A stretch of DNA of 64,000 nt. Origin: Loxodes magnus. Taxonomy: Eukaryota > Ciliophora > Karyorelictea > Loxodida > Loxodidae. The stretch lies in assembly GCA_946699065.1 (NCBI GenBank), contig CAMPDV010000009.1, positions 434,001 through 498,000 of the forward strand, given 5' to 3'. Both the position numbers and the translations under genes were made by a program. Of the stretch, positions 13,199 to 25,018 are shown piece by piece; positions within the stretch are counted from its first letter, which is position 1, and each line of letters starts with the position of its first letter. The notes under the pieces are model-generated. The model made no database searches. It saw nothing but the letters and a program-made list of their open reading frames with translations, and was not told where the DNA came from.

Positions 13199-13572
13199 TT
13201 TTACAATAAAGCTATCTAAAATTAATTTACTTATTAATTCAATTTATATCATACTATCTTCACTATTCTACGATTAGCATCATCCTTGTTCTCTTACTCT
13301 AACTCTCTATTTTTATATCTAAAATATTTATTCTATTGCTCCTTCTAATCGCTTTCCAGCTAGAACTAATTAAATTAACTTTTACTTATAGTGGGATAAT
13401 TAAGAGAATTCGGATTATTTATTTGCAAGTTGGACTATTAGATAATGTGAAAATTTCTAGTGCATAATTATAATAAAATAGTAGAAACTGAAAGGTAATG
13501 ATAGAAAGAGACTTATAGAGATAGGTTATAGTGTAGAGATAACAATAAAGATATGTTTAATAGTTAAATATT
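13199..13572. other. intergenic, AT-rich
   Basis: About 370 bases between two minus-strand genes; nothing recognisable. Confidence 0.5.
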
Positions 13573-14336
13573 TCAAGATTGCTCTCTTAGTAGATTGTTT
13601 TCTTTCAAAATTATTTCTACCTCTTGATTAGATAACGTACGACTAATAACTGCATCATTGGATGTCTTTACAAGAACTTCAAACTCCACTACATTAAAAA
13701 CTTACATTTTTCAGGAGAAATAGTGGTTGTATCCATTGTTTTGCATAGGACTTTAGCAGCAAGTGCTAATGCTTGATTAAGATTGCAATTTTCAACATAT
13801 TCTTGCTTGAGTAAGCTAGTCGCAGTTTAGTTGTTAGCTCCTATTGCTGTAGCCTTCCATCCAGAATAATTTCCGCTTGGGTCACTTGTGTATAATTAGT
13901 AACCAAAATGCTTATCATAACCTGCATAAACGAAGCTAACTCCAAAAGGTCTCTAACCTCCAAATTATGTTTAACCTTGTTTTCTGTCACAAATTCTCTG
14001 GATAAGTGATTCAACAGGCATAGGTTCTTAATATGTTAAAGAGTAACTCTAAGAGACTCTTCTAGCAAATTCTATCAAATAATTGGCATCAGCAAATAGT
14101 CCTCCAACAGCACATATGATATGCTCATCAAGAACAAACATTTTTTCACTAACTTTGCTTGGTTCTAATAATTTGCTAACCACCTTACGTTCAGCAGCTA
14201 GAACAACACCTTCTAACGGAGAAAGAACGCCTACAACAGTACCTGCATTATTAATAGATTCCATTGCATATTCAACTTGAAGCAGTCTTCCTTCTGGAGA
14301 AAATTATGTAGTTCTTTGATCGTATCTGTTAGCCAT
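13573..14336 (-). CDS. PSMA4: 20S proteasome subunit alpha type 4
   Basis: A protein of 248 residues, the usual length for the family, after removing a 17-nt intron, GTAAGTTTTTAATGTAG (13689-13705). It starts [10 protein letters not shown] and continues [14 protein letters not shown], the proteasome alpha-type signature. FGGQRPFGVSF and [18 protein letters not shown] follow, as in PSMA4 (alpha3 of yeast nomenclature). Alpha subunits form the outer rings that gate the 20S core; they are not proteolytic. Gln codons at conserved positions are TAA or TAG. The stop is TGA 13573-13575, right after a short charged C-terminus. Assignment to alpha type 4 rather than another alpha subunit rests on the SDPSGNY and GWKAT regions. 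Confidence 0.95.
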
Positions 14337-14951
14337 TTATAAGAACTCAGAATTTGGAACAAGTATATAATCAAATATTTCAATTTAATATATTATTTAA
14401 AGTTCTTTACTCTAACTCTAGTTGCTTTACCAAGACTGAGAAATCAACTTTCCCTCATTTAATATTAGTTATTTTCTATCCTCGTCCCATAAAGTTACTG
14501 CTCAGGATTTTGAGCCGCTTCAAATTACGAAAGTATTAAATATCAATAATTAAGATATTTTACATTCTATTTTGAAACAAAAGCAAGAATATCCTGGAAT
14601 AGTAGGGATTACTAGCCTCACTAAATATTACTACAAATTTTACTAATAGCCAATAGTTGATAATTTAGACTGATTCCAATAATATAAGCATACTATGGTA
14701 AAGTATAGCATAGTTAAATAGACTTAAGCATTTAAAAATAGTCTTAGCTAATAAGAGCAGAATAGATGCTTAATTTAGTGTTAATTTATTAATTTTAGCA
14801 ATGATTACAGCTATTTAGCTACCTTTAGAATATAAATGAATAAAGAGATATTAATTTTAATAGGAATTTATTACTATCTTCAATAAAATCCAATCATACT
14901 AATTTCAAAAAGGCAATCTACCCAAGTACCTATAATAACCAAACTTCTGAA
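14337..14951. other. intergenic with weak open frames
   Basis: This stretch is upstream of the proteasome gene. The minus strand carries an open frame over about 14372-14640 ending in TGA, including the slightly GC-richer MGRGQKITNIKWGKVDFS. It has no recognisable homology and could be chance. At 14836-15114 a plus-strand frame also opens with ATG, out of phase with the next gene. Confidence 0.35.
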
Positions 14952-15812
14952 ATGCTATAACCATTATGAGTTGTACATTTGGGGTTATTATAAGAATATT
15001 AAGATCTAGATGCATATTTAGAATAAGAGCCTACTGATAGATAGTAAGGGAATAATTAATAACGTTAGAGTGAAATTAGAGAGATTAAATAATAAATATT
15101 TAATTAATAAATGAAAGCTTTAAACAGTGATATATCTCATAATCATTTTATTTATTTACATCACAGTAATTTAAACAGATAAGAATTGGCTGTTAAATAC
15201 ATTGAACGAGGATTCATTCCTAATGAAAATTTTCCTGAAGCTTTGGCGAGATTTAATGAGTTGCAGAAACCACAAATAGCTGTTCATCTTAAAAACTGAA
15301 AAGCTTTTTTGTTTCCAACAATTTTGGTGTCAATGTACTATTATGTGAAAATCTATATTCCTTAAAAGAGAAAAAAATTAAATAGAAAAATTGAAGGTGC
15401 AGATCTTATTGAGATTGATAAATGAGAAAGCAGCTTTAAGAAAGAATTGCCTATACCTAGAGGATATAGTTACTTTACTATATTTTAGTTAGAAAGGTAA
15501 AAAAAAGAAGAAGTTGACGAGGAAGAACGGACATTTACTCAGGGAAATTGGAAAGATACAAAAGTAAAACTCCAACAAGATTCTAACTTACAACTTCAAC
15601 AATTTATACAAAAGTAGAGCAAACAAACAAAAAACAGTTAAGATATTTAATAAGTTAAATTATTAAGGGATAAATCTCAAAAAAGTAACAGATCAATTAT
15701 ACAATTATCGTGTAATATCATACTATTTCTTTCGAAATCATTATTCTATTCCTGTTATTTGCTTACTTATATGTAAAAATTATCTTTATTCAAACAGAAT
15801 TAAATCAAATGA
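14952..15812 (+). CDS. hypothetical protein with one membrane segment
   Basis: The frame is open from ATG 14952 (in-frame ATG also at 15111) to TGA 15810-15812, 286 codons at most. The middle is convincingly protein-like: YIERGFIPNENFPEA, then LKNWKAFLFPTILVSM, a single hydrophobic segment followed by basic IPQKRKK, and a polar region with ELPIPRGYSYF and EEVDEEERTFTQGNW. The N-terminal part is Gln-rich and the last 40 codons look intergenic, so both ends are uncertain. No family is recognised. The hydrophobic segment with a positive flank suggests a single-pass membrane protein. Confidence 0.45.
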
Positions 15813-16076
15813 TTAGATAATTGTCTATTAAATATAAAAAGTCTGATAGAATATATTTAAGAAAGTTATAGACAAGTTACATTGAAAATGATAGAAATAA
15901 ATTGTATGCTGCTAATAAAAATGCTTGCATGTAATTTTGCTAATTTATAGCCAAAATAAATAATTGGATTGCTAGAGATATAATTATTTTACCTAATACA
16001 TTTAAGAAATTTTGTATCTAGACTATCTAGACACCATAAAAAGAATGAAATATTCCATGTTTAGAAATATTTTATT
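15813..16076. other. intergenic, AT-rich
   Basis: Tail-to-tail region of a plus gene and a possible minus gene; no clear coding signal. Confidence 0.4.
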
Positions 16077-16300
16077 ATTGATTTAAACTTAAATTTGCCT
16101 CCTTCATGTATGGAAAACTTATTAATGTTAGCTTTTTTATCTAAATTTTCCTCTTCAAAATTTCTTTCTCGTTCTTCAATCTTTTTTAGAGTTAAAGATA
16201 AAAGTTCCTAAAAAAATTGGAAATTATTGCATAAAAGAATATCTAGTAGTAAAGAAAACAGGGTTTGGAGAGATAAAGAGTGCTTAAATACTGAAAACAT
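16077..16300 (-). CDS. possible coding segment, incomplete model
   Basis: The minus strand reads MFSVFKHSLSLQTLF, then a charged stretch (KKIEERERNFEEENLDKK and FSIHEGGKFKFK). The charged part has the Glu/Lys/Gly/His content of real coding DNA in this window. No TGA ends the frame nearby, so an intron or a later stop to the left is needed. Limits are approximate and no family is recognised. Confidence 0.3.
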
Positions 16301-16384
16301 GATTATTTAAATTATAGAGCAAAATTTAAATTTAAATCTAATGAAAAGTCGCCAAATTTTAAGAAATTTGAGGGAATAATAATA

Positions 16385-16990
16385 ATGACACTGAAAAGAG
16401 CAAGAGAAAATGATATGTTTACTAATGCTAAGAGGTTTTAAGTAGAAGAAATTAGACCTTCTAACTAGTATGTTAACATCTATAGTGTAGAAAAAAATTT
16501 GGAAAGATTGAATCTTCAATTTGAAGAGATAAACGAAGCAATTATTCACGAAACTCTAATACAAAGTGGAAATAATCTTGAAAAGGCAAGTAATATCTTA
16601 AAAAGTTATTAAACTTAGTTAACAGCTTAATAGAAATACTCTCAATAACTATATGCTAATTTGGTTTCTGTTGATACAATTGAAAAAGCATGTGCAGTTA
16701 CTATGTAAACTCTTCAACATTTTACACGCGAAATTTCAGAATCTTATAGTATAAAGGAAAAAGAACTGGATTAGAATCTAGATAAGCTACAATAAGAGAA
16801 TCTAATTCTTAAAAAAGGAATTAGAGGGTTAATGTCTCAGACCATTTCAACTCAATAATTTGAATAAGCATATACAGAAAATCAATAACTGAAGGATGAA
16901 GTTTAAAAATTGAAAATGGAAATCTACAATTTAAAAATGCAAATTCAATTGAGAGGAAGTTTAAAATTTGAAAGACCCGCAGTTTGCTGA
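16385..16990 (+). CDS. CUE-domain coiled-coil protein
   Basis: A single exon of 201 codons, ATG 16385 to TGA 16988-16990. After a basic N-terminus (MTLKRARENDMF), residues about 47-80 (LNLQFEEINEAIIHE through SGNNLEKASNILKSY) fit a CUE/UBA-type three-helix fold, which binds ubiquitin. The rest is coiled coil (IKEKELDQNLDKLQQEN and later heptads), ending FERPAVC. Ten or more in-frame TAA/TAG codons read as Gln in the coil. It is probably a ubiquitin-binding adaptor, but the CUE call is from pattern only. Confidence 0.75.
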
Positions 16991-17926
16991 GATAATTTGG
17001 TACATTAATTTAAATTTTATTGCAATATTTAAAGATATCTTGCTATTTAAGTACCTCAATTAATTCATTATCTTTAAGAAGCTAAATTTAAATGGGTTAT
17101 GATATCAATAAAAGCTAATATATATTACTAATTAAATATATTGAAATTAAAGATACTTAAGTGAATTCATACATGCTTAATTATGAACGTTCTTAAATAG
17201 ACTGTTTTGATAAAAATGGAATAGCATCAAATTAAAGATAATTAAAGCAAGATATTTTTGCTTATTTTACCTTTATTTTAACAAATGTGAAGAAATAATC
17301 TAATTTCCATGGTTTAAATTTATAAAGTTTCAGATAATACAAAATTTTAGCTAGTTTTTTCAAAATAAATATTCTTAAGAATTCTAAATCAATTTAGCAT
17401 ATAACTAAGCAGCATTTCTAGTAGTAACACATTTAAAGAAATTCTAGAATGATTAAAAGACTAAATTAAGAAAAGTTTAAAGTTAATTTCAGCCTAATTT
17501 ATAAAACTATGCTTAGTATAAATAAGCAACTAATAACAAGTGTGTGAGGATAGTTAGCTATCTTCTATAAATAAGTAATAAATAAAACTTTAATCTACCT
17601 TTAATAATAAATAGCATTCATTATTGTATTTACACACTTATATTTATTTTGGTGTAATATTAATTAATCTACACTAGAATGAAAATAATTAAATAAATAT
17701 ATCAGCAAATAAAGAAATAAGGCATAAAATCAATTTTTTAAGTATCCTTACAAACTATGGAAGTTATTGATTTTTTATTAGTAATTTTAGTATTAATTTT
17801 CGGGATTTTTACTTCTAGGTATGCTAATGCTATAAGATACTAAAGTATAAAGTATTAAAACAATTAATAAATTAATGATTAGTTTTAAATTTAAAGGTTT
17901 GATCTAATAAGGATAGCAATTAAGAA
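16991..17926. other. intergenic, AT-rich
   Basis: About 0.9 kb between convergent genes. No coding frame, tandem repeat or structured RNA was recognised. Confidence 0.5.
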
Positions 17927-18778
17927 TCACTTATGAGTTTTAAATTAATGAAGATTGAATTTCCTTGAACTAAAGAAATAGGATGTAGATAATAGTTAGA
18001 AATAGTAAGATAATAAGGATTTGTAGGTTATAAGGTAAACTTACTTAATAAATCTTTAATTTTGCATTTAAATCAACTTAAGTTTATCTAGAGACTAATC
18101 TTATTTTGATTATTCGACAGGAATGCTTTCAACTTCTTATTAAATTTCTTAGTAGTATTTACTTCCTCTTTTTCCGTAAATTTTGAACCCGTAAACTCGG
18201 GGAATATATTTAGAAATTGCCTGTTGAGGAGTTAAATCAGTATAAGACATTAATAGTATATTTGGAAAACTTAGCCCAAAGTAAGCTCCATCTACATCAG
18301 CGTGTCTTTACTTTGGGATATAAACCTCTTCACATTTAGGACAAAACACTTTTACTCTACTAGTTCTTAATTCTTCCGACATACCAATAGGTAATACATT
18401 TTATCTCTCACACATAACTCTAGGACAATTTCCAAATCTGCCACTTAAATACTTTTCTCTCATAATTTACAATCCACGCTAAGAAATTATAAACCTGGAA
18501 TGTATTAATCCGTATAAGTCGGTAGCTTCTTAATAAATTTCCAAAAATGTATCATCTTGCAAATCTTCTTCATCAGGAGCATCTGGAGACAAAATCATCT
18601 CCAGTGCTTCTTAAAATCTTCCCACTCTTGATCTAAGTCCATATAGATTGAAGTTATCTCTAATATACTCTTCATCTACTTCTGCAAAGAATTCGTGGCC
18701 ATCTAAATTGCAAAATCACTAGATTCAACCTCCATTACTATACTCTGATTCTTCTTCATAGTCTACATTTTCAACCAT
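17927..18778 (-). CDS. CSNK2B: casein kinase II regulatory (beta) subunit
   Basis: The first 215 residues are an unmistakable CK2 beta: acidic start [14 protein letters not shown], then [31 protein letters not shown], and the zinc finger CPRVMC...CPKCEEVY, then [11 protein letters not shown] and [12 protein letters not shown]2 beta dimerises through this zinc finger and tethers two catalytic subunits. Both Trp of WIQWFC are TGA codons and its Gln is TAG, a compact proof of the code. No intron is needed through SIPVE. Beyond that the open frame continues to TGA 17927-17929 with AT-rich, chance-like sequence, so the true C-terminus may be nearer 18120. Confidence 0.93.
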
Positions 18779-20829
18779 TTTCTAGATTATGAAAGCTTAG
18801 CTTTAAAATTATTAAATCTAATAAAATTAAAGACTTTTTTTAACATTCTACATGCACTATACCAGATAACTATTCATACTCTACTATCTTACTTTTTTAA
18901 ACTACTACATAAATTATCTTATTAAGCTTTATCTCAAGCATTCATCCTTTTTTATTGTTGCCTTGTTATGCAATTGTTACTATTTTCTCTTTATGATAAA
19001 GATCCTAATTTTAAAGGCAGATTCTATATATGAGAGCTAGTTAAATGAAATGATGTAGGATTAATTAGATTAGAGTTGGAAATTTTATCAGTAGTTATTA
19101 TATATTTAAACTGTGTTAATCTCTTCATAGCTGCAAACTTATAAAGCAAAGTTAATTCTAATTTATTATCAAAACAATTAATAAAAATTAGTTCAAACTA
19201 AACCCTAAACTAATAACTGCTTGTTTAAGCACTAAAATGTTTATATTTCAGGTTATTAATGAGTAAGTTTAATTTAAGTAGGGTTAAATTCCCTGCTTAT
19301 GAACATTTACAAAAAATGTTAAGTTCAAAAGAGAATTTCCTATAATTTTGAATCATTTGAGAGATAAAGGATATAATAAGCTATATAATAACATGGTGCA
19401 AGTTAATATTTCTGATAGAACTAAATTAGGTAGTATCATGCTTATTTAAATTAAAACTATCGCTATAAAGACATTTAAGTATCCTAATAATTGATTAAAT
19501 AAATTAGCTTTATTTTAATTACTATTTTATTATTTCATATTCATCTCCTTTAAATATCTTCTAGCCAGTAATTTGAAGTCACTTTAATTATTTATGCTTT
19601 TTTAGTGGAAATATTTGGAGAATTGAATAATTTTATAAAGTTTAGAAAAGTGTAAAGATTCATTACAGTTGACTATCTTTTTGTTCCAGCAAGCTTTAAT
19701 TAATATTATAATAAATCACTTAATTAGACTCATCAACCTTCTACATTTAATAATGAAACCTATAAACAAGAAAATAATTCTAGAAGATATATCAATCTTA
19801 GATAGATAACTCAAAAGTTACTAGATTGGAATAAAAGATAGTAAAGCTATAATTAAAGCATACCCTTTAACTATACAGTTATTAAACCATTATAAGCTAA
19901 AGGGTTTTAAATAAACTCCTAAACTTTAACCACATATTTTGAGATAACTGTCGACTTTTTATTTCCATGATACAAGTTTCTAGGTATTATATAAAAGTAA
20001 ATAGACTGAGAAAGTCTTTTATTATGTAAAGCATCTCAAAGTAAGGATAATAAATTTAAGCAAGATTTAATTTAAAGTGCTATGAATACTTAAGATTACT
20101 TTTCAGAGTAAATCTCAATGACATTATGATTATAGATATTAAAAGAATAACTCTATTCATCTATTGTAAAGAAAGAAAGTATGAAGCTTTTATAAAATAA
20201 TTGAACTAGAAACTTTTTCATCTTACAAAAGAGTATTCACAAAATAGATTTCAAATAATTATAGCTGATATTTAATATCTCATTAATCTAGATTTGTAAA
20301 AGTTGACCAATATAAATAATATTAATGGATGAATCAAAATTTATATAGGCAACATTTTAAAAAATATATGTTCAATCAAAAGAAAATAAAACTCTTTAAA
20401 AACCTCATAATTAATTTTAAGGCTAAAATAGTTATAACATCAAAGCTTATTACTCTTTATTTTAATTAATTAATTACTATTTATAAATAATAAGAATTAA
20501 GACTATAAAAAATAAGCTTAATTTAAGCACACCTGTTCTTATAAGAAGTAAATATCTAAATCCAATAATAAATAAATTATTAATCTAATCAAATTAGGAA
20601 TATATATAATTAACTTTATTTCTTTATTTTCAGATACATATTTAAGAAATACTTTTTCCATTCGAAAACTTTACTGACAACCTAGTCAGGAAAAATTGAT
20701 AGTAGAAAGAATTTTAGGATCTAAAAGATTAAATCTTTAGATAAGTTCTGTAGTTTATTATTATCGCGATTTAAGAAATGATACTAGATTTACTTTAATT
20801 AATATTAGTAGTTATAACGAGAAAATTGT
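18779..20829. other. long AT-rich stretch, no supported gene
   Basis: Two kilobases between divergent/convergent neighbours. On the plus strand a frame stays readable from about 19690 to a TGA near 20700 if five TGA codons are taken as Trp. Its composition (Ile, Asn, Lys, Gln, Leu, very little Gly or Ala) is what random DNA gives here. A single CCCTAA at 19202 is not a telomere array. Confidence 0.45.
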
Positions 20830-21740
20830 TCAGTTTTTCAAGGCATAAACACATTTGCTTTCATGTGAAAAAGTATGAATGGCGATTACTATCTTCTAGC
20901 CTTCTTAATTCTAAGCCCAACTATATATCCAATCTTGATGTTTAATACCAGGACTTAAAATAAAGCAACTATCGCAAAGTTGAAATTCTTCTTCACATTC
21001 TATATCAAGCTATTATTGTTCTAAATTTGATTCTTTATACGAAAATCCTGTATTATTAATTAATAGTTGGTCTTTTTAAACTGAAAGTATATTCTTGCCT
21101 CCAAAAATAATAAAGGGATCTCCAAAGCAACCTATACAGTCTGCTTTAAAAGGTAATTAAAAATTTATAAGTTTCCACTCATCATTGATATAATACTCAC
21201 AACTTTCAAGGTATTTTTGTTCTAAAAATTGCTTCCACCAAAAGCAAATATTTTATTATTTCTATTTACTAAAGAACAAAAGGCTCTTGATATGTTTAAA
21301 GAAGCTAAATTCATAAATTTAGATTTCTTATTTGACTAGTTTAAAGGTAAGTATTCCACTTTATTTAAAGTCATTTAAAAGTTATGTCCACCTACTACAA
21401 ACAAGCATTCCTTAAAAACTAATAAGGAGCAACCTACTCTTTATACGTTCAGTTTAGGTAGATTGATACTTTCTCCCGATCTTTATATTTTTTTGACTTA
21501 GTTAAGACTTTTTTTACTCAATTAATCATAAGTCCCTCCAACTAAATATATATTATCTTCATAAACAATAGAACCAGCAAACTAAGGAATCTTAAAATCA
21601 ACAGTTAGTTAAGCATATCCTTATACACTTAAAATAAATACATAAATGGAATATGACATTTCTTAAGGATAGGCAATATATTAATCCTCATATTATGAAT
21701 CTTATTTTTCTTATATTCTTTTATTGCGTAAGCAGCCCAT
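20830..21740 (-). CDS. kelch-repeat protein, apparent one-base gap
   Basis: ATG 21740 gives MGCLRNKR, a possible myristoyl/palmitoyl anchor. Kelch blades follow: GSIVYEDNIYLVGG, LLVFKECLFVVGGHN, VNRNNKIFAFGGSN, CIGCFGDPFIIFGGKN. The product is about 303 residues, ending at TGA 20830-20832 (VYALKN). Between FGGSNF and LEQKYLESCEYY the frame changes by -1 at the five-A run 21224-21228 (five T on the coding strand). One extra T would restore a perfect blade. The alternative, a 17-nt intron starting GTGG, uses an atypical donor and would delete the GG of the blade, so I prefer a one-base gap (sequence error, mutation or frameshifting). Kelch propellers are protein-binding platforms; no enzymatic partner domain is present. 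Confidence 0.8.
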
Positions 21741-21916
21741 TTTTTTATAAAAAAACAAAATTCTAGGTTTTTTACTAATTTCCAAAATAATAAATTGGCT
21801 TTATTATATAATATGTAAGTTGTACTAATCTATATTATTCTATAATTGCAACACTGTTCTAGATTCTCTAATTTTAATTAAAACTCTTAGTTTATTAATT
21901 AAGAGTGCTTATTTTA

Positions 21917-22363
21917 TCATTTGCATATTATGAAAATAGTAAATTTAAAAGCTTATTTTTGCTTATATGCTTTACCAAAATCAAATTGTTTATCTTTTGA
22001 TTAATTTGTAACATCTTCGTTATTATATATTCTAAGAGCATATTTAGTGATAATGCTTAGCTTCTAGTCTCTTTCTCGCCAGTCTCTAGATTACTTTAGT
22101 GCTAAATATAAAATTTGAAAATCTATAGAACTTTTCTACTTTTTAAGAGATTTATTCTTAATTACTAGTAATCCTTATTTTTATCTCTTTTGCTTCTATT
22201 AATTTAATAAGCTACTGAAAGAAAAAATATCAATTAAAGATTCCTAAGAAAAGAGCCTTATAAGTATATTCAAAACTTGAAACTCCAATAAAAGTTTATA
22301 ATTAAGGAACTAGATTAAATAAGGAAGATGCTAGTTCCCTTAGCAATGCATACTTCTAACCAT
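21917..22363 (-). CDS. hypothetical protein, 148 codons
   Basis: ATG 22363 to TGA 21917 in one frame. The C-terminal half (LYLALKQSRDWRERDQKLS, then KDKQFDFGKAYKQK) has the charge mix of a real protein, and its Trp is TGG. The N-terminal half is Leu/Phe/Ile-rich, so the start may be wrong. No family is recognised. It lies head-to-head with the CFAP96-like gene, 163 bases apart. Confidence 0.4.
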
Positions 22364-22526
22364 ACTCTACAGTTGTAATTATAAGGAAAGATAGTATTAA
22401 ATATCTCGAATAAATAGAAATAACATTAAGGAAGAAAAATAAAGATTTATTTATTATACTTTTATTAATAGATGAGTATAAGAAAATTACCCTAAGAAAT
22501 TATTTAGATTGTTAACTTAAATAAAA

Positions 22527-23611
22527 ATGAGATCGAGTAGTACAAAATAACTTAATTTTTGAGAGAGAGAAGAATCTGATTTATCAAAAAGAAGGAAATT
22601 TTTCGAAGAGTCAAAGCTAAATACTTCTCAGTAAGAAAATTTAATATTTAAGGCCAAGGTTAGCTCTATTTAGTTATGCTCCTTCTTTTACTTGAAGAGA
22701 TACTTCATATAATAGAGTTATTCCTATTCAAAAAAATGAATAAGGATAAGTTAAGTCAGGACCCGTGTCATTTTTAGTTTCTCCTCCTAAAAAAGGAAAA
22801 GGTAATGATGTTTATTTCTCTCCTACTATATTCTAAAATGGAGATCTCTATGTTGATTCTTCAAAAGGAAAACATTTAGCAGAACATTTAAATGCCTAAA
22901 AGGCTATTAAAATTCATGATGCTTCCTTTAAGCCTACTGGTTCAATAAGTTATAGATCATCGAATTTTGAATTTATGCCAACATAGCCTGTCCATGAAAA
23001 AGTAATTAAAAAGGATGAAAATGGAAGTACAATAATAGGTCCTAAAAATATTTTAGGTTTTGCGCCTAAAAAAGGAACATCAATGTCGCCAGATATAACT
23101 ATTGGAAAGCATCCAGAATATATACCTGATGAATATGATTATGGAAAGAAACTTTAATAATAATAAATGAAGTATCATCATTCAAAAATGCAGGATTAAC
23201 CTTTTAAACCAGCCTCTCTTCATGGTAGCTTTTTTACAAATAATAAATAATCATATGGAGGATAATTTCCTGAAAAGGTATTAATTTACTTCTATAGAAG
23301 CTGTTTTAATTATAGGCTACAAAAATAGCTCAACATGATAGACCATTTTACCCATCTAATCCTCCTAAAACAAGTGTTTATGACAAAACAATAAACAAAT
23401 TTCCAGAGCATATGCCAGATCCAATATATTAAGCTACACGAAAATAAAGCAAAGAAGATGGAAATGCATGAAAAAGATCATATAGAGGCCTGTCATCTCC
23501 AGCTTCTCCAATTGTAATGAATAATTTAAATTTAAGGAAAGAATTCCTATCACTGAGAAAGTTAAAGGTATGATTGCTCATACTATTTGCTATAATTAAT
23601 TTAATTATTGA
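22527..23611 (+). CDS. CFAP96-like (DUF4586) ciliary protein
   Basis: Introns at 22631-22652 (22 nt), 23278-23297 (20 nt) and probably 23514-23536 (23 nt) give 339 residues. The product repeats the family's PPKKG / SPPKKGKGNDVYF block and GFAPKKGTS, then TIGKHPEYIPDEYDY, FKPASLHGSFF, FYPSNPP and KFPEHMPDPIY, matching the pattern of the vertebrate C4orf47/CFAP96 family as I remember it. That family is associated with cilia and basal bodies; the biochemical role is unknown. The Trp near the end (NAWKRSYRG) is TGA, about 39 codons before the stop. If the third intron is not spliced, the frame ends instead at TGA 23571-23573. The spliced version gives the more natural SPASPIERIPITEKVK. Confidence 0.8.
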
Positions 23612-24499
23612 CTTTACAGAAAAGTTACTTTTCCTTACGGCGAAATAATAATCAATTATATATAAGCAACATAAATTCACTAAGCTTTGCATATTTAACC
23701 TTAATAGTATAAAGCAATCAAAATCTTAAAGTAATAAGTCCCTTATGATTAAACCAGCTATAGCAAAAATTTAAGAATTAGCTACATAATACTATTACAC
23801 TCTATATCTAAGTATTTAAAATTTAAGACTTCTATAATACTTCAGATACTAAATTAGGCTACTTGAGACAAATAGCATATGTTGATTATAATAAAATAAA
23901 GATATGATGGTATAGATTTGCTTCCCTTCATATTTGTTATGCAACCATTTAACTGCTTTATTTCTACTTATCCTATTCAAGCTAAAATAATTATAGAAGA
24001 TATTTTTCTTTTAAAAAGCTTTTAATGTATACCTGATTACATTTTTAGGTATTTTCAATAAAGATAGGAGTATAATAAATAGTATAGTAGCAAGAGAGAA
24101 GTAAAAAGCCTCGCTTATTAAAAAGTATATAATAAGCTAGTAAAAACTATAAAATGCCAAATAATATCATTCATTTACTCTACATTCATGTAATCTTCTC
24201 TCTCTAACTTAACTATTATCTTCAAAAAATTATCCTTCAATTCAGAACATTAGCAGGATTTAACTGTTACAAGAGAGTTTAAACAAAAAAAGCCTATTTA
24301 TAAAAATTCTTATGTAAAAATACAAGCACGAAGGGCTAGTTAGTTATGAAAGTTCATTTACTTGATTTACTAACTTTAGGAAAGAAATAGGGATAGAATT
24401 AAACTATGCTCTTACTACATTAGCAATAGATGCAAATTAAAAAGAATAATTACTGGACTTTACTTTCATTAATTAATCTGCGGTCTTAAAATATTCAAT
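23612..24499. other. intergenic, AT-rich
   Basis: About 0.9 kb without a supported frame between two plus-strand genes. Confidence 0.5.
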
Positions 24500-25018
24500 A
24501 TGACAGAATCATAATTAATTAAATAGTCAAAGGAATCTATAGTTGGAATTTAAGACGAATTGATATTTCCAACTAGTTCTCCTAGAATAATTTAGTTGCA
24601 GAATAAAATAATTCATAAAATTGCTATGAGTCCTAGAAATCCCTCAATTGAAGAACAAAAGGAAGATCTGGTAGTTTAATAAACCCTTAAGCTATTAAAA
24701 TGTATCAAATGGGTTGAAGTTTAGTCTGGCGTAGATTAGTATAATTAAGTTTCTAATGATAAAACTCTAAAGTAGAAAACTGAGACTTAAAGTGTTTGTC
24801 CTTCACTAATATAAAAAAGAAATAGAACTTAAACGGTGAAATAACTTCCATTAAGAAAGACTTGAAGTGAACATGCCAAATTTAGTAACTTGAAAGAGAA
24901 AAGTTTTGATTGTAGCAACTAGAAGCTTGAAACTTCCAATTCTCAAATTGAAAAAAACGAAGACAGGTAGGAAATGTTTCAATAGGAAACTCAAGAGAAC
25001 TATATAGAATAGGAATGA
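24500..25018 (+). CDS. hypothetical hydrophilic protein
   Basis: A single exon of 172 codons, ATG 24500 to TGA 25016-25018. It begins MTESQLIKQSKESIVGIQ, is rich in Ser, Lys, Glu and Gln, and ends with an acidic/Gln run (EMFQQETQENYIEQE). It has no membrane segment or known motif and is probably largely disordered. Motifs such as PTSSPR and MSPRNPS are candidate Ser/Thr-Pro phosphorylation sites. The composition and clean start/stop support a real gene; the function is unknown. Confidence 0.6.

Noticed and set aside
14836-15114. Overlapping 90-codon ORF ahead of the 14952 gene
   Set aside because: The alternative frame (14952 onward) has the more protein-like Asp/Glu/Gln content; both cannot be real.
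19202-19212. CCCTAA near 19202 as a telomere or chromosome-end trace
   Set aside because: Only one unit, with no array.
21209-21247. A 17-nt intron (GTGG...TAG) to explain the kelch frame change
   Set aside because: All other GT introns here begin GTA, and removal would delete the conserved GG of a kelch blade. A one-base gap explains it better, though the intron is not excluded.
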